Below are positions 39,101 through 52,400 of a stretch of DNA of 64,000 bases, in pieces. Position 1 is the stretch's first letter, and each line of letters starts with the position of its first letter. The notes beneath the pieces are model-generated. The model had not been told where the DNA came from. It did not search any database and was given only the letters and a program-made list of their open reading frames with translations. The stretch is taken from the NCBI GenBank assembly GCA_029204225.1, contig CM055100.1, forward strand, positions 15,610,600-15,674,599, given 5' to 3'. The DNA is from Diphasiastrum complanatum (lineage: Eukaryota > Streptophyta > Lycopodiopsida > Lycopodiales > Lycopodiaceae). Position numbers and translations under genes: made by a program.

Positions 39101-40505
39101 ACTAAATAGTTCTCAGGGCACTCTTAATTGCCCCCACGGTTTAGCATGTGCACCTCCACTTTCAGATCCAAAAATAGAAGATACTTTCTATTCAGTGAAT
39201 CGTGATTATGAGGTTGGAGAGTTCCTGTCTTTAGATGCCTTGGGATTTGCCAGCGACATTGATAAGTATGCAAAATAAGAAGCACGAACCAAAATCAGCC
39301 ATACATGATAGATCATGAACCAAAATCTTCAGTCATAGATCTTCAGTTACTTTAGGAAGCGTCCAGTTAATTTTCTGATTTTTAGGGGCAATGCTGCATG
39401 TTTGAATAATTAAATCCTTTGTGAAAAAAATACGTTTTTTTTTTCAAGGCCACGTTCCGGAACGGGCAACTAAGATTCATATTAAGTAGATATCATGGCT
39501 TCTTTGAAGAACAAAATTTTAACACTTGTATAAAGTATTTCAGTACCCTTTCCTTCAAAATTTGGAAGCCAATGATGTGTTATAAAAACAATAAACCCAT
39601 ATTCATTCAATGGGCTGGGGGACTACATAGTTGCAATTTAGTATACTAGTAGTCTTTCATTCGAACCTAAATATCAGTCGGGGGAGAAGAAGGATAAGAA
39701 CTCTAAGGTAATTGAGGGTTTGCTCAAGAGATGGTCTAGTCACTTATGCCTCCGAGCAATATCTGTGATAAGAAGATAATGGTGGTACTTTTGTTCCTTA
39801 AAGTTATATACTAGAAATAGCCCCTAACTAGTATACGTTTATGTACTGGGCCAATTGCCCTTACAGGCAGGCATGTCCTAATGGGACCTAGGTACCCTAA
39901 GTTGCTCTAATCTCTAGAGCCTCTAGATAATATAAAGGGCTATCATTTAGACATCAGTAATTCATTGATTGTTTAGCTTATTGGTGTTGCTAGGGCTCTC
40001 CATGTGAGAACCCTTTGCTATTGCCTGTAGGGCTTTAGCCATTGGTTATGTCATATGCTCTTGGTCATTCTTTGTGGGACATTGCTTGATTGTGTCTATA
40101 GTTATCTATGCTTCATTGATACAATATCCATAAATTGAGTCTATAACTTGGTACAAGAAAATTTCCTGCCTTGGCGGGAGCATATTTATTTTTATGATTT
40201 GTTTTTATTTTTTTTTCAGGAAGGCATATTTTCCAGCAATTGTAAGATCTTCTTCGATCTACCATCTTTGCTGCCTCCTTCATCAGATCCACAAGTTTTG
40301 CCTCTAAGTGTTGCTTGTTTTCCTCCTTGTTGCCCAAAATCCATACTCTGCCTTGTCTTGATCCACATTTGTTGCTCGTTTGCCTGCTGCCTACTCCTGG
40401 CCCCATTCACAAATACTTGTTCTCCCTCTCCCTATTCTTCCATCAGCCAACGATCTACCTAAGCTATCTCTCTCAGTCAGCCTACCTGCTTCTCTCCTTC
40501 CGCTA

Positions 40506-40562
<57 letters not shown>

Positions 40563-43391
40563 CCCCCCCCCTTCTGCCTCGAACAATTTACTAGCGTTCT
40601 CTCCTTCTCCCTAACTTTGACAGAGTACCATTGATTGTAGCACTGATTCCCAAAAGATTGCTAATGCAGTTTTCATCTTAGGCGGTCGTGCTTATTCTAA
40701 GTGGCATGCTTTGGATATCTCACATGTTGAGGTCTTACATGATGACATTGTCTACTGCATTCTTGGGCTATTAGAATCCCTTGAGCAAGTTACAAGGTCG
40801 TTCTGGTCTTCTTTGTTTTTTGCATCTATCTTAGATACATCGACTTACAATAGTATCATGTTGTCCACTTCATTTTTATTTACAACATGATTTATAGTTG
40901 ACATACCATGCATTGTGGATATTTGTGTGTTGCATTTTGGAATACTTGTTGTGACGACTTATGTCATCTCCTTCATTATCTCCATTGGTGCCTGCATTTT
41001 CTCATCATGAATCGTATTCAGTAATTTTTTGGTAAGCCCCACGTTGAGGGCAATATTTTTGGGGTGTCATGTAGTTATATTCCTGCCTCGATGTGAACAT
41101 GTTAGACTTGTAAATTGTAGATTGTAAATATTGAAATGGCTCACACCGGCCCGTGGTGTTTTGTACGAATATGCAAATAGTAGGTTTTTGTTAACTTGTT
41201 GGTACCACGTCTTAATTTTAGAGACTGCTGGATTGACCTCCCAAAGGTAGGAGAGTTGACTTGTGTGCATGAGTGACACGGGTCGGACGGTTCTCCTACT
41301 CGCTTGCCAATTTGTCAGATACTGCCAAGTGGCAAGTGTCAATTGTGCATGGGGCACGCCATATGTTGACGCTAGAGACAAGGTTAAGTGGGTGCTTGAG
41401 GATTATGTATAAGTGAGCCTAGAGAGAGGCATTCCTGATCATATAGTATATGCAGCAGGTGGCTGGGAGGAGACTTAGCAACAATGCTCTTATGTGTTTA
41501 TGCCTATAACTTGATATGTACTTGTAGGGCTTCAGCCTTTGGTTATATATTAGATGCTCTTGGTTATTTTTTGGGGGAATTGCTTGATTGTGTCTGTTAT
41601 AGTCATTTATGCTTCATTGATACAATATTCATAGATTGAGTCTATAACTCTTTAGGTGAAAGCTTCTTATTGGTGGGCATGAGATGTTGCCTGAATTCAA
41701 CACTTGGGATGCTTTCCAAGATTCCTTTAGGAAGGATCGATGGCTCTGACATTCATAAAAAATTGATATCTTGTTAGATAGGACCTTAGAAGCCCGTTCC
41801 GAGCAAAATGAGTCGGAACGTTCCGTTCCGTCCGTTCCGTACGTGTCCATTCCAGGGACGGGCGAGCCATAGAGAATGAAAGGGAAATCAATATAAATTA
41901 TTCAAGCTGATCGGAACTGGTACAAGCGAACAATCGTGATAATCTGATTAAATTTTTTTTAATAATTTTGACTGAGCACTACAAAGAGAAATCAATATTT
42001 TTCACGACTGTTCAGTGTTCAGAGTTGGATTATCAATGTTGAGGACCAGTTGCAGAACGCTTTTACATGTTGATCAGAACGTAACTGGTTGTAGTAGCTT
42101 AACTGGGAGGTCAGCACGCAAACACTTCTCATGCACAATATGAAACTAGAAGCATGTGCACATTACATGTAAAAGTGGAAGCGTCTGCCCATCGCATCCA
42201 AAAATGTTGATTTCCCTTTGCAGCGTACAGCATCAAAGCACAGAATAAAGATAATACGTGTAAAAATTCTTCCAAAAATATTGATTTCTCTTTGGAGTGC
42301 ACAGCACCAAAGCACGGAATAAACATATCAAATGAAGGATCACTAGGTTTGTTCCGGACCTGCATAATGCTGTTCATAAGCAAGCAGATTCAATCAGAGC
42401 TGAGCGAGGTAGAGAATGGAGGATTCGATGGCAGGAAGGATTAATTTTTTCCTTTGTTAAAAAAAACGTATTTAAAAAAAAAAATTGGTATCGTTCCGGA
42501 ACGGAATGCGTTCCAGAACGCGTTCCGCCGTTCCGGAACGGGCATCTAAGGATGGGACATATAATCCCAAATCATATATTTTTTACTACATGGATCTCTT
42601 ATCTATAGTGCCTACAATGGGCAGTACTCTATCAAAGTTGCAATTTATACAAGGCACACTTGTAGATTATCAGGATAAGTGTCATTGAAATTCACTCATC
42701 TCTTGATGTGATTCGTATTGCAAAAGTGTATGATTCTATGATGGTGGCCTCAAGGAAGCTGCAGTAGCATGGTTCCTTGAAAGACGAAGTCTAAGTAGCC
42801 TAGAAATGACAACAACATATCACTTGGAGGCACTACTAACAAATTAGTGCCAGCTAAGAGACCTAAAGAGGAATCTGTGGCGAAGAAGAAGAAGGAGAAC
42901 CTTTGTTTCCTTTGCAGAAAGCATGGACAACTACTAGCGAAAGTTGTACTCGGAAGCAGAGGAAGTCTATGTCTAGCATGTAGCTCGTGGAATTGCCAAA
43001 TATGAAATTGTTTATGAAGCACAATAAGTATCTTACTTAGGTAGGATATAATAAGTCAGATTCATTGAACACTGATGACAAATACCATATTTTGAATTTA
43101 TCTGCTGGTAAATGAATCTAGCTGAGTAAAACACTCATAGCTCTTAGTGAGCAATTTCATGAGTATGAACTAAAACACTTGAACGTTTCAGAGATATAAT
43201 TGGGGCGTTAATTCAGGGAGCGACTAGAAGCCAACTTTAAGTTAAATGCTCGGAAATTCTCTGAAGGTGAAGATGTGAGTAAAAGTCAAGGAGAGAAACC
43301 ACAAGTGAAAGGACTGTTACAACTCGAGAGGTAATGTGAATAGAAACGCTACAAATCTGGTATAATAACATGAGTAAAAATCTACAGGAAG

Positions 43392-43430
<39 letters not shown>

Positions 43431-44289
43431 CCTGGAAGTAGGCTGTCGACTAGAGACAGTGGGTGAGTAGAACATTTGGTACAATTTTCAAGTACACAGA
43501 GCAGAGCAAGTAGAACAAGAAGTAGCTTTGACATGAAATAAGAATATGAACAAAGAAGAGATCCAAGGGTCATTAGGATGAGAATCAAATTTCCATGGTT
43601 ACCCAACTAAGCCAAAAAAAAAAAAAGACTATATAAATTTTGTGTGATATTGAGCTATTGACTATTTTAACTACTTGTTGATATCCTAACTAGTACTCAC
43701 TCTCCTCCTAGTGAGTTTGGGGAATGTACCTTGATTTACCTAGGTCGAAACTTGATAGGTCCTTTTGAGTCCACTTAAGCAGTTCCGTCATTGTCTACTT
43801 ATTAATTGCCTCGATTCTTATCTACTGCTATTCATGATTTCTAGTACATAGCATGCCGACTGTTCAATAGCTCCCGATGCTCCCACAGATGCTTGAGATG
43901 CACTGGCATCAAGGTAGTTGCAATGAGCTGAGCAGCTGTTATCCTGTATGATGTATGTTCATTGTTTTATGGTTGTTGTCGCAGTAATTCATTTTCCTTC
44001 TATCTTGTGACTTGCACCATGTATGAGCAACTTTTCTTGTGCCCTTCTGCTTGTATTTGCTGGCGTCTCATTATAACTTTAGGTTTTTAAAGGTTTAAGA
44101 CATGATTAAACAACAAATCGCTGGGCCTTCAGCTGAGCCGAAAATTTGAATGCTTTGTTTATTTTCTAGTGATGTTTCTGCAAAGTACGTGAATGAGGCA
44201 ATTCTTTGCAATGCAGTGGTGTCCTGATGGGAGGTCTGTTTTTGGAAGCTCAGCAGAGGATGGCATTTTGAATGTTTGGGATTTTGAGA

Positions 44290-44335
<46 letters not shown>

Positions 44336-44457
44336 CGTAGCTAGTTTATAGCATTTTACGGCCACGTCCTCCTATATGGATGATGCTCCCACTGTTGCTT
44401 GTACATATTTTCTTTTTGGTCTTATGCACCCACGGGTGCCCAAAAGACGTTAATAAA

Positions 44458-44525
<68 letters not shown>

Positions 44526-46357
44526 GCACATATGCACAGCATGTACTTGGGACATGAAGACATGCAACAATGTGAAAAGGAAATATAGGTAGTTTTATTC
44601 AGAATGGCATAGGGTGAAGTGTTGTGTCCTGAGCTGTCAATGATGTATGCATGTACATTGACGTAATCATTTGCATGACGGAGAGTGCAATATCAGGCTT
44701 GATAAAGTGGAAGTTCATATCTAAAGTATAACTTCTACTCAAATTTTAGCCGCTATATTGAGGTATAACTTCAACTAAGAAGCAATTTGTGAGCTGGTAA
44801 CTGACAATGAAGGTCCTAAAGATACTGGAAGATTTTTAGTAAGATATCCTTCAAATATCTTGAAACAGTAGGAAGCTTATCTGACAAATTTGATGAAGGT
44901 ATTTAGCTGTTAAAATACTTATGCTCAAGTTGTGGTTCATCCTTTTCTAGGGTGAGTAGATGAAAAGTTGCAAACTCTTATGTGAGGGACCTTGTAACTA
45001 ACGACATATTATGGAACAATTTTTTGGCAACTAAGTATAATGGGATTTTGTACTTTAGCCATTTGTGGAACTAGAGAGCAGTCTTGAGTCACTTCTCTTC
45101 AAGCATCGAAACATATCTTGATGCCGAGTTAGCCACTCAAGACCTATTGTAGCAATGTGTGATCTTTATAATCCATATGAATAGCAATAAGCATTATTTT
45201 GTGTTTTGATACATCCAAAATTATATTTAACTCATCAAAAGCAACAAGAAGCCAGCTAGGTTTGATCTTTATGAACATGCGAAGAAACACGCTTGAATTT
45301 TGCCTCCTGTAAATTGCTACCAAGGTTTTGGACTAGTGCTTCATGAAGATATTCTCTAAGTTATTATTCAATGAATCGCGATTTGATGCTGATTGAATCA
45401 CGAATCCGATTTGGCCGATTTGAAACTCCGAATCGGATTTCCTTGGAATTTTTTTCTTCTCACGGGACCTGATTATAGAGGGGTCCCGTTTTTCTCTCTT
45501 TTTTTGTTGTTCTTCATTGTGAGAGCGCAATGAGTGTGTGTGTGGATTTGGAATGATTGTTTCTTGATGATCGCAAGCAAGGATGCATTGTCCTCATGAA
45601 GAGAATCAATGATACGGGGGAAACCAGATAAAAATTCAGTTGAAAGAGACGGAGACAATGGGGGGGGTGAAGATGAAGGGGTGAAAGAGGGAGAGGAGGA
45701 AGAAAGAGTAGAGGGGGTAGTGGCAGTAGGAGAAGAGGTGTAGCTTGCGGGAGTGGAGGGTAGGGGCGAGGGAGAGGAAGCGGGAGAGGGAGGGGGCAAG
45801 GTAAAGGGATTGGGAGCTGTAATAGGGATGGCTGAGAAGACAAAGGGAGAAGGGGGAGGGGTTTTCTTCCCTTTTCGATTCAGAGATTGCCAATCAGCCA
45901 TAGTACCACAGCTAGATACAGGTTTAATGAGGGAAAAGGTAGAGGAAAGGCAAGGACAGCCAAAAGGAAGGGCAGAGATAGCGAGGGGGCAGCAGGAGCT
46001 CAGGAGGCAAAAGGGAGGGCAGGGACAGGGACAAGTACAGGTAGCAAGAAGACAAGGGCAGGAATAGGCAGGAGGGAGGTAGAGGGAGGGAGAGGGAGAT
46101 GGGCAGGCAGCCGGACAGGTAGTGAGGGAGACAGGGCAGGAACAGGGTGCGATGACAGGAGGGGCAGGTAGCGAGGCAGGTTAGCGATGGCAGGGTAGTG
46201 GTGGAGGGCCAGCGATGGCAGGGCAGCGATGGAGGGCAGCGAGCAGCAGCAGCAAGGTAGAGATCTCAGCAGCAGGGCGCCATCACTGCAGGGAGCCATC
46301 GCAGGAGGGAGGAGCGAGGGAGGAGAAAGGGAGGAAGAGAAGGCGCGCTGCTGCCAT

Positions 46358-46417
<60 letters not shown>

Positions 46418-49400
46418 TACGAGTTATTACATTTTTATGAATTATGTAAAATTTAAATTGGAATCTAGATCGTTGAGTGTTGAATGTTTTGAGTTCATCC
46501 TTTTATTATTTCATTGTTAATTGTTTCATGATTCTCATCTATGATTTGACATCACTTTCAAGTTTACTGCTTTAAAGTTCAGACCCTAAAAGTATACATA
46601 ATACACGTATTGCTTAAAGGTTAAACGGTTTTCTTTTAGAGTTTGTAGGGCCCTACTATGTGAGAGCCGAATTCCAATACACATCAAAATGTCCTGTGCT
46701 ATCTTCAGTTGGAAACAAACATCTATATTTTCCACTGAAATGGAGCTACTTTCCACAATTTGAATATCATGTTCTTGAATCTAGAGTTTAAGCACACTGT
46801 TTTTTGGAATCCAAGATGATGATTTGGAAACTAGAACTTCCAGCATTCTTCTTTTTGTGAATTAGAATTCAATTCAGTTTCAATTGGGGTTCAACTTCAT
46901 TCTTTGGACTACCAGTCTATCCAAACATAATCAATATTGTAAAAACGATTGTAATCCATAAAGCAACAAGTGCTGATTGCAACTTGTATCCCTACCTTAG
47001 TGTATGACGTGAACATGTACTCACCAGTTGTAAACATTATGGCTTAGATTTTTGCAGATCCCATCATATCCTTGGGTCTAGCCTGGTTCTTTCTGTACAA
47101 ATCTTCTAATTATCTAATCCAGGGATGCGCGTCCAGGCCGGATGTGGGCAATCTGCGTCCGCGTCTGGCGTCCGGACCCGGACGCGTCCGACCCCCGGAC
47201 GCGTCCATATTTTTTTAATTTTTTTAACTCTATAAAAGAAAAAAAAAAAAGCGGACACATCCAGGGACCCGGACGCACCCCTGGCGAGTCCGCGTCTGGA
47301 CGCGGACGCGCGTTTGCGTCTGGGGTCCGCCGCCACGTTAGATCTAATCTATCAATTGAAAGTGAAAGTTTTTTGGTTGAGCAATCCTTGATCACCATAG
47401 TTGGTGTTCTATGATCATGATGTGGGACCAACAGTAATTTTTAGTGAATTTTTATATGAAGTATTGTTTTCTTGACATATTATTACAAACTGCCAGGTAA
47501 ATAGGACAAAGCAAGAGGGCAAGGTAATCAAGAAAAGGGCTCAATATGCACCACCAGGATTGTTCTTTCAACATGCTGGACACAGGTAAGCTACTGTGCT
47601 GCAGATATAACAATTTCTTTAGTTTCTAGTCATCTTATCACTTGGGTAGCTTGGGTTTCCAGTTTTGCAGCATCAGCTTTCTATATCTTCATCTTTGTTA
47701 TCAGTTTCCAAGGCCTTCATTTTGCGTTTTCGTTCTCTAAAATCTTCCATTTGCAGCATCAGTTTTTAGAACCTTAATATTGCCATTTCACATTTCAGCA
47801 TTGGGTATCAATTTCCAGCATATTTATTTTCCAGCATCAATATTGAGCATTTGATGTTGTTTTTGAGATCTTAAGCTTTGTATTGTGGACATCTATTGCG
47901 ATTAGGGAGAGTTATAGATAGATATTTGGAAGCTTTTTGGGCCATAATGTTTAAGCCCTTGAAATCCACAATATGCAAGCTATCCTTCATATATGTCTGT
48001 CCCTTTACCTCCGGCGCCAGGCAAAAAGCATGAAACAAAAGAACTCTAATCAAACCCTTAAGATACCACAAATGTATTTTTTCTACTACAAATCACAATA
48101 TTATAAAAATTGATAATGCTGCAGATTTTGATGCTGATAAGAAAATAGGATATCTTTGTATCTAAATAGGACAACGCTATGTATCTTTTTAAACAAACGT
48201 ATTTTTTTTATTTTTTTTGGGGAGTCTTGTTCCGGAACGGAACGCGTTCCGTTCCGGAATGGGCAACTAAGGGTTAGGGCATATGAACGTAGCAAAAAAC
48301 ATTCCAGTGGCTCACATTCACAAGAGGAAGAGGAGGAAAATAAACTTCAAGTTCACCCAAATGCAAGTGAGCCAAAAGATCCCTAAAATGGATGTCCAAT
48401 GCTTATTTGTAGACAAAGCTCATTCTTTAACTTAACATAATTGTCACTCACTCTAGTTGGCCTTCGTTAGGCCTTGTTAAGTCTACTTTAAGCCCTATTT
48501 GGTTGATTATGCGTATTTAAGGCACTTTGAGAGATGTAAAGAGGGAACCACCTTTATTTTTAATGCTCATAGTTTTCTTTAGGCCCAACAAAGTTCATAA
48601 TGGATGTCAATACGCAATTTTTGGCACTAATGTATAACAAGTACATGACACTCATAAAAAATGAAGATGCTTTTCTTGAACGGTCCAAATCTATAATGTT
48701 CAGTAGTCTTTGTTGGAGATGTCATGACCAATAATTTCACAATAATAAATGTGACTGTTGTTGCATGAAAGAGCTGTGAATTCAAGTGTTGTTTCATCAA
48801 GTATATTTTTTCATTTAAGCAAGTATTCCTTGATTAACTTTCCATTACGAAACACTTTGTCCCGACATCCAACATTTTGTCCTTCATGGTTCAATGGTGG
48901 CAAAATAATGGTTGCAATTGAGTGTTCTTCTAAGCATTTTTCTGAAAGTATTACACGAAACATTCAATGTATGCGAGTTGTTGGAGGTAAATTTAATACA
49001 CAAATCCTTCTTGAAAGGTCCACAAAAACGTGGGGCCAAGTTTTCATTTTCGAGTTTTCTTCAATTTGGTATATGTTTAAGGTTGTAAGTTGTAACCTTC
49101 AATTCACAAAATTTCCTTTTGAGAACTTTTGAAAAGTTCTCTTTTTGAATAGCAAAATGCTTAATTCATTGTTAAACTGATATGTTTTCAATTGGCTTTC
49201 CAAATATCTTCCATGTGTTGAATTTGATCTACAGCTGCTGTAACATAAGTTTTGTTAAGTGTCATTTCAATTGATACATGTGGAGTGGTGTTATAGCAAA
49301 ACCTAGCTTAATACAACCAATCTAGTCACTTTGTCTAGTGATCTGATACAAAATGTCGTAGATACTACTTCAACCATTGATTGACTCTTTCTATTTGTTC

Positions 49401-52400
49401 AGTTTTTGGATGAAAAGCTATAGTTAATAAGCACAATTTAGTGCCTAGCTTGTCCATTTATACTTTGTAGAAATGAGCAATGAATTTGATATGCCTAATA
49501 TTGACTATCTCCTTTGGTATTTCATGTAAGTTGACGACATTCTTTAAGAATATTTGCACTATCAGTGGTTTTGTAAGGCATGAAACATGCATAGTTTGTG
49601 TAATTCATATAAAGCTGACGAGATAAACATGAAATCAAGAGCAAGTACAACTTTGGATTTGTCATATTAATGTCTGTCCTCTTGTACCATGGATATGTGA
49701 CAGAATTGAGATTTTATAGTTCTGTCTAAAAAAATTTCATGTCGGAATTTTTCATATACTCTATTTGTAATTCTTTTATCCAATCAACATTCAGCAAAAT
49801 TATAGTAAATACCAATCCAAATGTAAACTTTGACCACAACATTCTATGCTTCTTTGAAATAGGATGGTCTAAAATCTGCTTCTCATATTCAGCCATATAG
49901 GCCAATTACTTTACTGTAGATTTTGGTTATGCCTTCATCTGTAAGGATTATATTTTGTATATTGCATTAGCAGTTACATTTTCTCTTCCCTTGAGATATT
50001 CAATATTAGAATCATGAGATTGAACATTTAATAACCTTTTTTTTGTTTGTCGTTCAATTGCTTTTGTCTCAGAAAGTAGTTCTGATGATCGCTCTTAATC
50101 AGAAATTTAGATTTATACAAATAATGATGTCATTCTTTGAGTGCATGTAGGATTGCAAATATCTCCACATTTGTCCTTGACAAACTTTGAGCTTTTTATG
50201 TACGAATTAACTGTAGGGTAGAATTTAGTTGTGGATTGAAGACTGTAGTTCATACTGTTATTTTCCTTTCTGAAATTCATTAATCTTTCTGTTAACTTGA
50301 TTGCCACGTCTCCTAGAGTTTTGAGTTATCCCACCCGTACGATGATATCAATTGAACCCATCTTGACTATGTGAAAATGTGTTTTAGAGTGTACTCCTAA
50401 AGTTGCAACTTAACTACAAAAATAATTTTGTTGCAAGGAATGGTTGATCCATTCACTATTTGCACTTTCATCTCATCAGAAAAATCTAAAGATACTATTC
50501 CACAACTCCTAAAGGATTGACTATTGAAGAAGTTGTGCATACTACCGCTATCTACTATATAGTACATTTTCCCTTGGTTAACTAATGCTTCAATACATAA
50601 GTTTTTCTTTGAATGAGATTCATATGCCTAGTAGCTTTGTCTCATGTTCCCTTCTATTGACACACTCATATTATTCTTTGTTAGGTGGTTTTGTTGTGAT
50701 TCCTCATCTTATTGTATTTGGCGATGATTTATTGTCGGATTCATCTTTCCGTGTCACATCTTCATCATGCTTATCATCTTTAATATTCAAATATATTCTA
50801 GTAAACCTAGGTTCAATTTTAAGTGCTTTTTACATAGGTCGATCTAATTTTGTGTAGAATCGTAGTTCCACATCAGCTCCAATAGTTTCTTGTAGACCTT
50901 GGATGTATTTTCGTAGATGGTCCATTTCAGTGAGAGTAGGCAATCTGAAAGTAAAACTCTAGAATTTGAGTTATAATCCTAAATTGAACCATTTTGATAT
51001 AATGGTGTCCACATTTTGTAGTTCATTTAATCTAGAATTGAGTTTTGAAAGTACTAATGTAAGCATTCTTGAATAATTCCTAATTCGTTCTTTCAGTGCA
51101 TACTATCCCAAGTGGCTCTAATGGCAAACCAATTTTAATAGCATAAATGATCTTAGCTGGATCACATTTGTCAAACAATATAATATATAACAATTCAACA
51201 TATCCATAATCCAACCATTTTCCAATGGTAACTTTATTATTATAATCACGTACATCTATGTTTTTTTGTTGACCAATACTTTTTTTTGTTGTTGAGTTTG
51301 TTGCTTGAACATCTCTATCATAACCATCGATTTGGTGTGTTTTTTCTTATCTTATTGGAATTTTCTGAAGAGAGTGTTGTGCCTATCATTATGACATAGC
51401 TTTGTTTTGAACTGATGCATCGGACCCAACCATATCTTAGTAGCATGATCATTCTAACCAATTTGTAGCTTTGATTGATAAGTAGTTCTTAAACTGGTTG
51501 ATTGTCTTGTTTTAGAAATGAAGTAGAAGAAAAACAAAGAAAACATTTTTGTCCGCTTTTCATCATCCACATTCTACTTTCTCCAATCTACTTCTCAATC
51601 TTCTTCCTACCTTTCTCAATCAATTTCACACAAAAATAGGCTATTCGAAATTCCAAGCAAGGCAAAAGTCGCTTAACATCTATATCCGATACACCTGCTA
51701 TTGGAGTCACATGAGAATAGGCTATTCAAATTTTCAAACAAGGCAAAATTCGCTCGAAAAAAATAACTTTATAATCTGATATTTGATACGTGCGAGAATC
51801 GATTGATCAAAATTCCAACTAAGGCTTCAGGCTCGCAATATTTATTTTATAACTGCAGCAAATGACAATCTAAACTCAACGTATGTGCAGAAATCGAATA
51901 TTATACTAAACAAAACTAAAAGAATACAATTGGATATTTCTGTAGAACTCAATGTAATGCATTCTAAATCAAATTTTTGTGTACAATTTTTGTAGAAGAC
52001 GGTATAACTTTATCTGATTGAAATTTGAAACAACCTCTTTTTATTCATGTATTGGCCTTGGGCCCTATTTGGTCACATTTTTAGGACTTGGTCATATTGA
52101 CTTGGAGTGGGGGTCATCCTATTGGGAGGAGCACTATTTTCCTTCCAAATCTTCTGCCTCCCTCTATTTTTGAGTTCCTACTTTGGGGTTCATTGGTAGG
52201 GTATATATAGGGCAGCATTGTAGTCTTTTATTTAGTTGATGATGATTGCTCCTCCAGCCTCATTAAATATTCTCTCTTTCATGCTTTCTAGCCCTATTAT
52301 ATGTTTTTGTTTTTAAATGATTCCAAATAACAAAATATATTAATCTACTTCTTTGCTCTCAAGCAAACAGGGCGCTTGCAATAACCTAGATCAAAATCTG

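Noticed and set aside
45753-46171. Gly/Arg-rich + strand frames
   Set aside because: Opposite strand of the C/T-rich LINE leader; low complexity only.
48758-49132. 124-codon + strand frame
   Set aside because: Lies inside the decayed antisense gypsy element, whose recognisable remains are on the other strand.
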